Origin: Silene conica
Taxonomy: Eukaryota > Streptophyta > Magnoliopsida > Caryophyllales > Caryophyllaceae
Length of the DNA: 64,000 bases
Assembly: GCA_029255685.2 (NCBI GenBank)
Contig: CM055311.2
Span: 1,193,001 to 1,257,000 of the forward strand
Direction of reading: 5' to 3'
In this document: piece by piece, positions 48,535 to 59,867 of the stretch
Numbering within the stretch: position 1 is the first letter of the stretch
Layout: every line of letters begins with the position of its first letter
Made by a program: the position numbers and the translations under genes
Notes under the pieces: model-generated
Told to the model about the DNA's origin: nothing
What the model saw: the letters and a program-made list of their open reading frames with translations, nothing else
Databases searched by the model: none

Positions 48535-50349
48535 TGGGTCTTCACCAGCTATTAGTTATACAGCAGTTTAATTTGAACGTGTTCTACACTGAAAAGAAGA
48601 TAAAACAAAACCATATAAGCAACTCATTGTTGTGATTTAAGTCTATTTTAAATTGTATGTAGACTCATGCATTTATATAATTGATCTCCCTCAAGAATTA
48701 TATAAACGATCCCAAGACTCAATTTCCGTATATTGATAAGCCCACAGCTTGGCTAATTCCACCGTTGGAACTCTTGGTCGATAGATTTCCGTAAATCCTA
48801 TCTATTAGTCCATCTCGGTCGCTAGATAGTATCGAGTGACCATGATGTTGAGATAAAATAAATCATCTGTTCTCACTTACCCGACGTAGAAGGGGTCATA
48901 TTATGCCTACCGACGAAGAAGGGATTCATGGGAGTCTGATTTATAAAGACTATTCTCAATTTTTGGTTATACGAGGAAGACCCCATCAACTTTTATTTAT
49001 CCATTTTAAGTGAACTAATATCTAGCATATGCGTGAATGAATGAAATAAAGTGATGGCTTTGCAATTGACATGTGACATCTGTATTGTCACAGAAAACTA
49101 ACGCGTAACCTCTACATGAGTCATTTTTCAGGCATGTTATAGGTGGTTTGGTTTTAGGCGAAATATGATGCAAGCTATTATCGATGAAAGCATAAAATAA
49201 ATGCGATAAACGTAAATAATAGTCCTAGTGTGGCCTATCCTACCAAAATAAACATAAAAACAACTTTGGAATCCACCGTTGGACCCTAGAAGCTTGTCTT
49301 GATGTTCCATCTTGATCCTTGCAGCGGGAGTGAGCATCCGGTCTCCGTCTTTGGTCTTCACAAAATTACTAATTTAAATTACAAATATAATCCTATTTAC
49401 ATTCTAATTTAAATACAAAAGTAATTACATGGCAAAAACCCAAAACGGAGATACAAGATCTCAAAATTACAAGCAAGACTGTGTCCCATCATTACGGTGA
49501 CACAATCTTCTAAGGCCACACTAAGTTACACCCGTTTGCAAAATTAAATACGTTATAGAAAGCATTCAAAAGGCATTCAACAAGACGATAAATAAAATGC
49601 ATCAACTAAAATTAAAATTTATACATGACATAATACTGTTATTATGATTAACAAATTTTACCAAACCACCTTATCAGGATTAAAATTATGTGATTATACT
49701 GTTTTAACCACTTTAATTTTAATAAGTTTATAATCCATTATCTTAAACCGTTTTAAAATAATATGTATCATACGAGAGTGAACCGTTTCACAAAAATAAT
49801 ACACTATTTCCGTATATAGCATATTACTTGGGCCAAGGGAAAATAAAAACAAGTTATTTTCCGAAAAATAAAACGACTGTTACAGGAAAGAGGTCTACCG
49901 ACCCAATAAACAGGTCGACCGACCTCCTGACAGGATTTTTTTTTTATATTCCTGTAACTGCAGAGTGGTCGACCGATCCAATAAACAGGTCGACCGACCA
50001 CAAAATATCAAGACGAGTTTCTGAAAACGTGAAATTGCTGTACTTTCAATCAAAACAAGTTTTAACCTTTGATTCAAAACGCGTAAATCAAAATAAACAG
50101 CAATTAGGGTTCACATATTGTCAAGAATATCGATTAATTAACAATATGTAAACAGGAATCGAAAACAAGATCGATTATACAAAAGAGAAACTGCCGAAAA
50201 ACAGAAACCCTACGCGGGCAGAGGTCGACCGACCACAATAATGGGTCGACCGACCCACACGCCGACAAAAATCAATTTTCAAAATTTTTAAATTAAAACT
50301 TATGAAAAACACAAAAGTAAAATCTCGTGGCCTTGGCTCTGATACCACT
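48535..50349 (-). other. 5' untranslated leader of copia E
   Basis: AT-rich leader between the 5' LTR and the gag ATG. Primer-binding site at 50336-50347. It contains three paired GGTCGACCGACC motifs (49889-49921, 49965-50000, 50221-50258) that stand out from the AT-rich background. No convincing upstream gene. Confidence 0.75.
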
Positions 50350-51414
50350 TGTGGGGAATAAAGCATGTATTCGCCCTAAAACGTGAAGGATTATAACGAA
50401 TTTTACAGTCGTGAATATAGTCATAAGATAAATAAAAACATGAAAAAGAATTCAACCTTTGGTCCTTGTGCTTATGGCCTAAGAACAGGAATTAAAGTAA
50501 ATTCCCTCCTATAACTTGCACCCAAGACTTGATTGAGATGATGCCGCGTGTGCTAGAAAAATACTCTCCAATTGCCTTGTAATATGGGGAGAGCTTTTGT
50601 GAGGTTTTGATGTGAGATCTGAGTTTTGGGAAAATAATGTTCTCAAAACCCTAATTCTTGAGATTGTGAATTACCAGTCTCTGACAAAAGGAGAAAGACT
50701 CTCCTTTTGTAGTATATGGGTCGACCGAATGGTATATGGTAAGGGTGGGCTTTTTCCACTCTTACCTTATTCCTTTGCGTGGTTCGACCCGATTTGCTAA
50801 ATATTATTCGCGGGTTTTATTTATAAATCGCACTCGTGTTATCATATATTAATGCAGTCGATGTATTAATAATGGTCTCATAAAATTGCGATATTGTATA
50901 ATGACCCAAATTAATATAACTGTTTATATTAATACGCGAAATCAATATTTAATTAAATATAACTGCTTATATTTAATTTTACAAATTAATCATGTAATCC
51001 GTGTTAGCTAAAATTATTTAATCCGTATTAAATAATAATCTCAACATCTTATTGACTAATTTAATAGTCAATACCTCTGACTAACTGTTTAGTCAAATCC
51101 GGCATAAATGTGACTGTATTTTCATACCTTCACATCTCTCAAACGTGTCCTATAGGTGTGACGTATAGGGACCAGTTGATCACCGCCATCCGTATGACAA
51201 TAACGTCAAACTTATCTAGCAAGCCAACCGTTATTGATAAACGTGGATCAACTGATAATAATACTGAAGTATGCCCTTGTGATCCTTAAAGAGATTTAAT
51301 AAGTCATTGTACTTAATTGTCAAGGACACCAGCCCCAACAATCTCCCACTTGTCCGTACAAGGGTATGTGCAATGACGTTATCACACTACATGTGGAGGA
51401 CACAAGCTCCAACA
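50350..51414 (-). repeat. 5' LTR of copia E
   Basis: 1065 bp, begins TGTGGGGAATAAAG on the plus strand and ends CTCCAACA, followed by GGAAT. It carries the uninterrupted target site into which TRIM 1 inserted in the partner LTR. Confidence 0.93.
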
Positions 51415-51831
51415 GGAATGGGTTCCCCAGCTGGTAGGCCGGCTGCCTGCCGACCGGCTGAGGGCCCGTTTTCATTGTTTTCGTTTTTAAGAAATTGTAG
51501 GGAGTTGGGTTGCCAGACGGTCAGCCGGCCGCCTGCCCCTGACCGGCTGAGAGCCCCTGTTTACTTTAAATCGAGTTATCTTTTGATTGGTTGATCGGTT
51601 TTGTTTGAGATTCGTTCCGTGTACTTTGTATGTGTGTTTGAGGTCCCCGGAGGATGGGCGACGCTATATTGGGTTCGGGAATGGAGAGAGGATAGAGACC
51701 CCCCGGTCGGGTAACCGAAAGGGAAACCGGCTCTCCCTCAACTTAGTTCCCGGGATCAATTAAGTGTTGGTTAGAAGTTTAAAAGATAAGAACTAAAGGT
51801 TTAGTTAATGTAGTTGGATGATATTGTATTG

Positions 51832-52410
51832 ATGCGTATTAAGGTATGCCTTAAGCTGGCCTCTGAGCTTAATACGTGAGCTAGTTGTCATATATAGGGG
51901 TATGCCTTAAACTGGCCTCCGAGCCCTATATGTGTATGGTTGTCGTGTCTGGGGTATGCGTTGAGATGTCGCCTCTGAGCCCCGACATGTTTATTTGTGA
52001 CCGCGTTGGAACATGCCTTAAGTTGGCCTCTGAGTCTGACGAGTAGAACAGCTGCACAACAGGGCAGTTAGGATGTAATACCTTACCCGGAGTGCATGTG
52101 TTGATGCTAGAACATGCCTTAAGCTGGCCTCTGAGTCTAGTGTCTTGTGATGTAGTAAAGGGACATGCCTTAAGTTGGCCTCTGAGTTCTTTACTTATTG
52201 GGTGCTAGTCCATGCGTTGAGTTGTCGCCTCTGAGTCTAGTATCTTGTTGATTAGCAGGTCTATGCCTTAAGTTGGCCTCTGAGTCCTTGCTTGTGAATG
52301 TGAATTTGGTATCTAGGTTATGCGTTAAGATGTCGCCTCTGAACCTTTATACTTGCTGAACGTTTGGTATTTAGGTTATGTCTTAAGTTGACCGCTGAAC
52401 CTTTATACTT
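51832..52410 (+). repeat. Hairpin array in element A LTR (ten units)
   Basis: Core ATGCCTTAAGYTGGCCTCTG (plus strand is the sense strand here). Outer arms by unit: CGTATTAAG/CTTAATACG, CATATATAGGG/CCCTATATGTG, TGTCTGGGG/CCCCGACA, AGTAAAG/CTTTACT, GATGCTAG/CTAGTGTC (with G-U pairs). Two units have GCG...CGC in place of GCC...GGC as inner stem, and the last unit has GTC...GAC. The array is collinear with the one in B but substantially diverged. Confidence 0.85.
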
Positions 52411-52965
52411 GCTGATTGCTCGTGATTGTTATAGTGTTTGATTATAGTATTGTTCATCCAAGGCATTGGATGACTCTTTGATTAGTTTCGTAAATGGTTT
52501 GGACTAAAAGACCCCCCGACCGGGCAACCGGAAGGGAAACCGACTCTCCTTCCAAATAGTTTCCGAAGTTGGTTGAGAGCCTTGCAAAGTATTTGCATGA
52601 TGATATGAGATTCAGATATTGAGATTGATATGCTTCACATGTTTATATATGTTGGAGTATGTTGTTTGTACTTCTGTGTTACGTGTCATTACAAAAGGTG
52701 GCTAGGAGAACTCTAGTTACTCCCCACTGATTGTGGCGTACATGTTTACATGTATGTAGGTACATGACAGGATGGTTGGCAGAAGGTTCACATGGAGCTA
52801 GCGAGCGATGATCCTATTCATCGATTTGACTTACACATATGCGTTAGCTAGACTCTAGACTTTTGATATAGTTTTGGAGTGCCTGTAGGATGTACCATCC
52901 CAGACTGTTGTATATATTTTATTTCAGTACTTAGACAGTTATATTTATCTATTTCTGTTTATATC

Positions 52966-54525
52966 TGATGCCCGTCGTTGAGGGTACCAAAGATAAAATT
53001 TATAATTCCTAACTTTAACAATAGATAGTGAAAGTCAGGGTCGAACCACAGAGAGGTGGGGAATGTTTATTGTTTGGTGTTTAATGTTTTAAGGTAACAA
53101 TTTTGGGGGTTTTGATTGGTTATTACTAAGTCTAGAAACAGAGATAAAAATTAAAGCAAGTAAATAAAGATGATAATAAAACAATAATAAAAGAAATGCT
53201 AGGATGATTGGGTAATAAATAGCTAAGGTAATATAAATCCTAAGGTCAACGTGTATTGCAGTCGCGTAAGGGGTGTAACATATCCTTTCGGTCTATGGTA
53301 CCTAATAGCTCCTTTCGCCCTATGCTATTAGTTCCTAGGTCTCACAATTATTGGGTGTCAACAATAAGGGTGATTCCTAAATTCTAGGTCACATACCTTT
53401 CAGTCTTGAGTAACCTAGCCGTCTTAAGGTGTAAACCAATGCCCTTCCCGTATCTCTCAATCTTGGGTAGGTCATTACTAACATCCTACAAGTCTCCTTT
53501 CAGTCTCATTGTAGGTTATTATAGTCTACGAATTAAAACGAAACAGAATACTAACGCGAGTGGATCGACCGACCAGCTAGCCCAGTCGGCCGACCACAGC
53601 CTCGGTCGACCGACCCATTAAGTAGGTCGACCGACCACGGCCCTGCTACAGTTGGTCTCGGAACCTATACTACCTACGCATATTCATCCCCTACATCCTA
53701 ACATGTGAAATTTAGCTACTCATGGTTACTAAAACAACAATGAAAGTAGGAATAAACATAGAAATCATGATGAATATCAAACTAAACATGCAATCAATAA
53801 TAAAGCTTGGGATTCTACCTTAAACTGAATACAAAAGTTCTAAACTAATAACAATGAAGCATAAATTAAAAGAAGAATTACCGGAAATATGATTGAGGCA
53901 GAAAAGGAACAAACTTTATTGATGAATGCTTGAAAGGTTGAAGAACAAAACTAAAAGTATTTGAGAATTATTGAAAGATTACAACTAAAGATCAAACTAA
54001 ATTAAAGGCTGAACAAAACTCTCTTAGGAACTGAATGATTAACCCTAAATAAGAGATTAGTTTATATAGGCGGAAAATTAAGAGTTCCTAAAGACTCTAA
54101 CACGTTAATGGACTTCGGAAAGCTTCAGGGTCTGCGCAGAGGTCGGCCGACCCACATAGTAGGTCGGTCGACCTGTTTACGGGCTTCTGTGTTTTTCCGG
54201 ACTTTCCATAACAGGGGCCTGGTCGGCCGACCCAAATAATAGGTCGGTCGACCCATTTTCCTGTAGGATTGCTTTGTTTTGTCTTTGGTTTGACTTCTTG
54301 ATACTTGGTCAATGCTTCCAGTTGACTTTTCATCGTTCCTTGGCTATGAAAAATCCCGAGGGCTTAAGTTTGGTGTAAAATCGCCCCTTTTCCGTATAAA
54401 TCTGCAAAAGAGCATAAAAATACGAAAGTAGACAATAGTTGGGAAATAAAGGCTAAAACATAGTAAATGAGCGACCAAATGCGTGTAAAAAAGAATGTAA
54501 AACATCATAAAATAGACACGCATCA
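52966..54525. mobile_element. Element F: probable solo LTR inserted in A
   Basis: 1560 bp, starts TGATGCCCGTCGTTGAGGG and ends ACACGCATCA (short TGATG/CATCA inverted ends), flanked by ATATC at 52961-52965 and 54526-54530. No coding, no internal long repeat and no second LTR. Contains clusters of GGTCGACCGACC-like dyads (53560-53640, 54140-54172, 54219-54257). I do not recognise the family. Confidence 0.75.
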
Positions 54526-55041
54526 ATATCAGTTTCAGTTTCAGTTTTTAATTCACCTCGTTTTTATGCATGTTAAAGTTTAAATTCCGCTTAAATTTTG
54601 GCATGTTTTGTATGTTTTATTTCCGCTGCGACGAGGGGTTTTACATGAAGTGTAATGTTTTGTGGGCATCTGTTAATGCCTGTATTTACCATGTTTGGCG
54701 TGCAAGAATTTGAGTAGGCATTACTTCTGAGACCTCATGTGGTTGCTGAGCAGATAAAATAGGAGATAAAGAATGCAATTATGTGTAGGATTAAATTCCC
54801 GGTAGGACCTAAAGACGCTAGATGGCTTAAAAAAGTATTGTAAAGCGATAGGAACGAGCATCAGACTTGGTTTCACTTACACTTGCAGCTATTTTTCGCG
54901 AGTTGAAGCTATGACCATGTGCAGAGACAAAAATTGAAGAATAAATATACTCATTCGATCTTTAATCATGATTTGTACCTATTATATTACCTTTAGTAGC
55001 ACTTTTTCTTAAATTTGTACAATAGTCTTTTAATAAACTTA

Positions 55042-55075
55042 CTAGTGTAATTCCTGTGAAAAATCACGGGGTTGT
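55042..55075 (-). mobile_element. Helitron-like 3' terminus
   Basis: Minus-strand hairpin CCCCGTGATTTTTCACAGG, then AATTACACTAG, then T. The 5' end was not found. Confidence 0.5.
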
Positions 55076-56207
55076 ATACACTTATTTTTAAAGACGACGA
55101 AGGTAAATTCATTTCAATATATAGCAATTCTATTTATTCGAACAAATTAATTTTTAACGGGGATGTTTGCATATAAGATATGTTCGGTCAAAAGGTGAAT
55201 TTCCTGGTGCACTAATTTTTGAATAGCTGTTAGTAATGATGAATTGATGATAATATTTGGATTACTTATGATAACATTAATGAATAAGGTATATAAGAAA
55301 AAACAATAAACGATTAAAAAAAAGATTAAATAACTAATAATGAGTAGTTTGGAAAGTTATTGTCTTTTGACGAATTGCTTACGGAACATAAGTTGACGGA
55401 CAAATACGATGAACAAAATAACTAATCAGGTAGAAATATAAATTAAATGTGTGTATTAAAATTCGATAATGTAGGATAAAAATTACAGTTTCTCGAAAAC
55501 CTCCTTGTAAACAACATTCGTTACTAAACAATTATAGTTCTTCAGCCGTGAAACTTTGTAGCAGCTACAACTCTGTATTTAGGTAATATTTATTATTTAT
55601 TATGGAATATTGCATGGATCAAACTCTTAATATTTTGTATATATTGTTGAGGCGTGTAATTTATGGAATGGAATATTTGGCTTTCAAATTAGGAGTTTAA
55701 TTAGCAAATTTTTTACTATGGATTATTTATTATTTATTATGGAATATTTAACGTCGATTCCGAGATCACAATTAGGAATATTTAATGTCGATTCCGAGAT
55801 TGAATACAGACTTGAATATTAGCAACTAATTTTTTATTATCGATTCCGAGATTACAATTAGGTAATATTTATTATTTATTATGGAATATTGCATAGATCA
55901 AACTCTTAATATTTTGTATATATTTATTTTGTATATATTTTACTATGCAATATTTCTTATTTATGAAATGGAATATTTAGCAAACGTAGATTGTTCAGCG
56001 GAGACTTCTATTGAGTAGTGTATTTGCATCAGACTTCTATTTTATGGAATATATATGGAATAAAATCAATATTTATATTTATGGAAGATTTAAGGAATAT
56101 TTAGTGGACTATTTGTGGAAATTCCCTAAATCTCGGTTTAAACTGTTTTTCTTTAATTTCTCGGTTTAATATTTAGGATATCTCGGTTTAAACTGTTTAA
56201 GTAATTA

Positions 56208-56241
56208 CTAGTCTAACACCCGTGAAAAATCACGGGGCTGT
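56208..56241 (-). mobile_element. Helitron-like 3' terminus, second copy
   Basis: Minus-strand hairpin CCCCGTGATTTTTCACGGG, then TGTTAGACTAG, then T. Closely related to the terminus at 55042, about 1.17 kb away and in the same orientation. The 5' end was not found. Confidence 0.5.
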
Positions 56242-59200
56242 TTATTTTTGACTTTTAAAGAAAAGGATCAATCAAATTTGTTAGATAATCTAATAACATA
56301 TTTGATGTATATGAGAAAACTTTAATAAAATTAAATGTAAAAGTAAATATATAATAAAATATATAACAACTTGTATTACAAAAAAGTTGAAAAAAGGTTA
56401 AAAGAAAAAACAGCGAAAATGATCTATATAAAATTATGCATTATTTAGAAACTTGTTTTTTTAGAAAATGTCTGTCATTGAGTGTCACGCAGTAATATAA
56501 AATTGAATTATTATTCGAAAGTAAAAAGAGCGGTAATATGACACAGCAATACGTGGTTTATTTTTAAAATCACTCAACATTAAACGTTTGACATTTAACT
56601 TGAAAACGTTTAACATAGGTTTGAGTTTATGCTAAGTCATATATTTTTAAGAAACTATTGTTTTCCAATAAAATAGGTTTGAGTTAAAAATGTGAAATAA
56701 ATGGTTTTACAGAACTTATGAACGAAAAACTAATTAAATTAATAAAATTAAGAAAACTAAATACGGTATTCTCAAATACATAACATTAAAAAATCGCACT
56801 TTAATCAATTATTGAATATATTAAATTAAATTTTAAAGAAAAAGATCATTCCACCCCACCTAACACTCCATTTCTGAAATACCAACAATAATATTTGCAT
56901 TAGACTTCTGTGAATTATGGAAAGATTGTGTACAACCTTTAATTCGAAGATTTAGTGAATATTGTAATATTATAATACCTAAAAATATGGAATCATGCTG
57001 TTCGTCAAAAATATTTATGGAATGATTATTTAGCGAATCTCGGTATATGACTCGGTATGTAACAATATTTATGGAATGAAAATATATATGACTTGAAATA
57101 ATGCAAAATCCGATACTGTGCATATTACGCAAAGATTTTATGAAATCATGACCTAATTTTTTTAGTAAACTTTTCAAACGAATATCATAATTATTTTACA
57201 AAATTACGTATACAAAACTTGCCTTCTAAGAAAATCTATGTAAACTTAGAATTTTACTTATAATAATATTATTATAATATTTAGGGAATCTCGGTACCTA
57301 ACAATATTTATTTATGGAATGATTATAATAATAATAATAATATTATTATAATATTATAATACATAAAAATATATGACTTGGCATAAATTAAGGGTTTTCA
57401 TTGGTCTACGAAACTGATTTTTGTGAGGGTGAATGTGAGTGCGCGAAAGAGTGAATGGTGGAATATTATTGCGCCACGTATGCAGTTATACATTTTGCTT
57501 TTATAGTAATAATGATTGAGAGCCGGTCTCTCAGAAGATCTACTGAAACTTTGATTAGTGTAATTATCTCCAATATCAATTGGCCGGTTACTGTGACTTG
57601 GTTGATAATACACAAAATAAACAGAGAAGGAATAGTTATTAGTTAACAGCAAAGTTTCTCAAAGTCGAAGGAGAGGAATAGGGAGGAAAAGACGAGAGAG
57701 AAGGAAAAGGAGAGAGGAAAGGATGGAGAAGTAAAGAATAATAAGTGAATAAAAGTGAATGAAGGAGATGTAAAGGAATAGAGGTAAAGAAATAAGGAGG
57801 GGAAATGAGTGTAAGTGCACATCTGCACCAAAGGTTTGTTAAGGGTTTGTATCAAAGAGAGTATGCTGGTGATCTCTGTAATGTGCCGTAAAATAATGTG
57901 TGATGATGTTTATGTTTGTGCTGCTTTGAATAACTGAATATGTTGTTAATTTTATTAGGCCTCATTCATCCTGTTTTGCACTAATGGCATAGCCTCTAAC
58001 TCTATGATATTTCGCCTGGCGCACTTATATAGAACAATGATCAAGTTAACTTTCACATAACCATAATCAATCGTGTGTTGTGCCTCTACAGCGGAAAAAA
58101 CTCTATGGATCATTCATATTAACCGTGTTTTTATAGGCCACTACAACATTTTAAGATAATAATTAATAGCTAAATGTGAAGTACAATAAACAACAATACA
58201 AAATGCATGAAACGATACTAATTTTAATAAGCAAGTGTCACTAACTCCGCCCGCCGTACAACAATTAGTTTACCCTAAAATTGAATCAATTACTCCAAAA
58301 ACTTAAACAATGGATTAAAATTCTCCAATTATTAAAGTAATATTGTTTATTAACGATTATTAATACGTTTTATTGAAATTATTAAGTTTATATTTTATTG
58401 AAATTATATACATAGCGGCTAACTGTGCTGGTCGATGTCTTTGGGTTGTCGGCATCCGTCTGGTTGTCGGCGTTTGTGTGTTTATTATTGATTGTTAATT
58501 GTGTTGTCGGCGTGTTGTTAGATTGTTGATTGTTGTTGGCATCGGCGTCCGCCTATTCTTGTTGTGTTGTTGTTTTTGTGTTGCTGCTGTGTTATAGTTT
58601 TTCTTCTTCTTCTTATTTTTTTTTTAAAATCTGACTTTTTATTTTTAAATTTTAGTTCTTGGTTCTCCTTTGTTTATTTCTGTTTCTGTTGGTTTTAGTT
58701 TTAGACTTTTAGTTTTTTCCTTTTTCCTTTTTAAGTTTTTTGGTCTTTTCTTTGTTTTTGTTTCATTTTCTTTAATTTTTTGTTTCTTTTTTTTAAGTTT
58801 TTATTTTTGATTTTATTTAATTAATTTTGAAGGAGGGCGGTGAACGGAGTTGACGATGAACAAAGTAATTGGTTTAAGGGGATGAAGGAAGAGAGAGAAA
58901 ATCAATCGAATGAATGATAAAAAATGACAAGGACAGTGCGGTAAAAACCGTATGTGAAAAAGCACAACCCAAAAAATATGTTGGTGTGTGTTGGGCTAGG
59001 TAGCACAAACACTTCTCTTAATTAGCCGTCCCGTATCCGACACCATGTCCGACACTCGCACACCCGAAACTCGTTGGACACATGGCTAAACATATTATAG
59101 TTTAGAGGAGGAATACAATTTTAAAAAAGATCGATTGGAAGATGATTTTGGGTGGAAAATGAGAATTAGTTAGAGTAAATGCGAATTGTACCTTTACTTG

Positions 59201-59753
59201 TTTATATTTAGTTTCAAATTAAAATTATACGTTATTTATAACCATAAACTATATATTTTATTATATTTAAATGTCGTGTCCCGTGAACTAAATTTTATGG
59301 AATGCCGTGTTCCGTGTCCGTGTCCGTGTCCGTGTCCGTTTTGGTGGTAATTAGGTGTTGGGGGGAGTGGGCGCAGTGCAAGAGTGCAAGCAAGTAAGTA
59401 GTTGAGTAGAAAAGCAAGAGGGGATCCAATGAGAGGAGGCCCAATGAGGCAATGATGAATAGAGAAGGCCCAAAAGAAAGAAGGCAAGTGCGGTGTGGGA
59501 AAGGACTAAGGAGAGAAGACACGTGAGAGAAGTAAGGAAGTCTGGTATTGAGGTGAGGACTTGAGGTGATGAGCAGGTGTAGTCAACGAGGGTCCAATGG
59601 CGGAACTGGTAAATAAATAAATAAATAAATAAAAATAGAAGATACTGAATACTGATACACATACAGTGTGTTGAAATCAAAGTCAGAGAAACAGAAAGGG
59701 AAAGATATTGAATTGAAAATCAAAAAGGAAGGAAGGAAGGAGGAGAGGAGAGA

Positions 59754-59756
<3 letters not shown>

Positions 59757-59791
<35 letters not shown>
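59757..59791. repeat. (AAT)n microsatellite in kinase 5' flank
   Basis: About eleven AAT units, some 80 bases upstream of the kinase ATG, preceded by GGAAGGAAGGA. Probably in the promoter or 5' UTR. TTGATGTTGCAG just before the ATG could be a 5'-UTR intron acceptor. Confidence 0.7.
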
Positions 59792-59867
59792 GTCCTTGGT
59801 CAGTAATCTGTATGTATAGATATTAGATACTGATTGGATAGATATTGATAGTTGATGTTGCAGAGAA

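Larger units (their letters stand above)
29485..51414 (-). mobile_element. Element E: Ty1/copia retrotransposon, interrupted, minus orientation
   Basis: LTRs are 29485-31129 (3' LTR, enlarged by a TRIM) and 50350-51414 (5' LTR, 1065 bp). GGAAT target duplications lie at 29480-29484 and 51415-51419. The primer-binding site complementary to initiator tRNA-Met lies at 50336-50347, and the polypurine tract AAATGGGAGTT at 31130-31140. Domain order gag-protease-integrase-RT-RNase H identifies copia. The LTRs differ at about eleven positions by eye (near 1%). The coding region is interrupted by element D and carries several stops. Confidence 0.93.
28360..54645 (+). mobile_element. Element A: solo LTR of a Tekay-like gypsy, split by later insertions
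   Basis: The LTR begins TGTAACATCCCGTATTTTCG (28360) and ends GACGAGGGGTTTTACA (54645). TGAAG target duplications lie at 28355-28359 and 54646-54650. After removing inserted elements E (29485-51414) and F (52966-54525) with one copy of each duplication, about 2.79 kb remains, close to the 2.87-kb LTR of element B. The two are collinear along their length (leader, GC palindromes, dyad boxes, hairpin array, end). No internal gag-pol of A remains, so A became a solo LTR by LTR-LTR recombination before, or independently of, the insertions. Confidence 0.9.
54651..59700. other. AT-rich intergenic spacer with repeats
   Basis: No gene is supported. It holds diverged direct repeats (about 55570-55990, with ATGGAATATT and CTCTTAATATTTTGTATA words), (AAT)n tracts near 57330, T-rich sequence at 58600-58820, and a GTGTCC tandem near 59305-59338. 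The minus frames at 56860-57177 and 59236-59680 show no domain. Confidence 0.45.

Noticed and set aside
51832-52410. Self-cleaving ribozyme (hammerhead or twister) as identity of the hairpins
   Set aside because: The conserved core does not contain the hammerhead CTGATGA/GAAA elements or a twister core that I can recognise.
59236-59680. Three overlapping minus-strand frames upstream of the kinase
   Set aside because: Hydrophobic low-complexity translations of simple repeats (GTGTCC, AAAT), with no domain.
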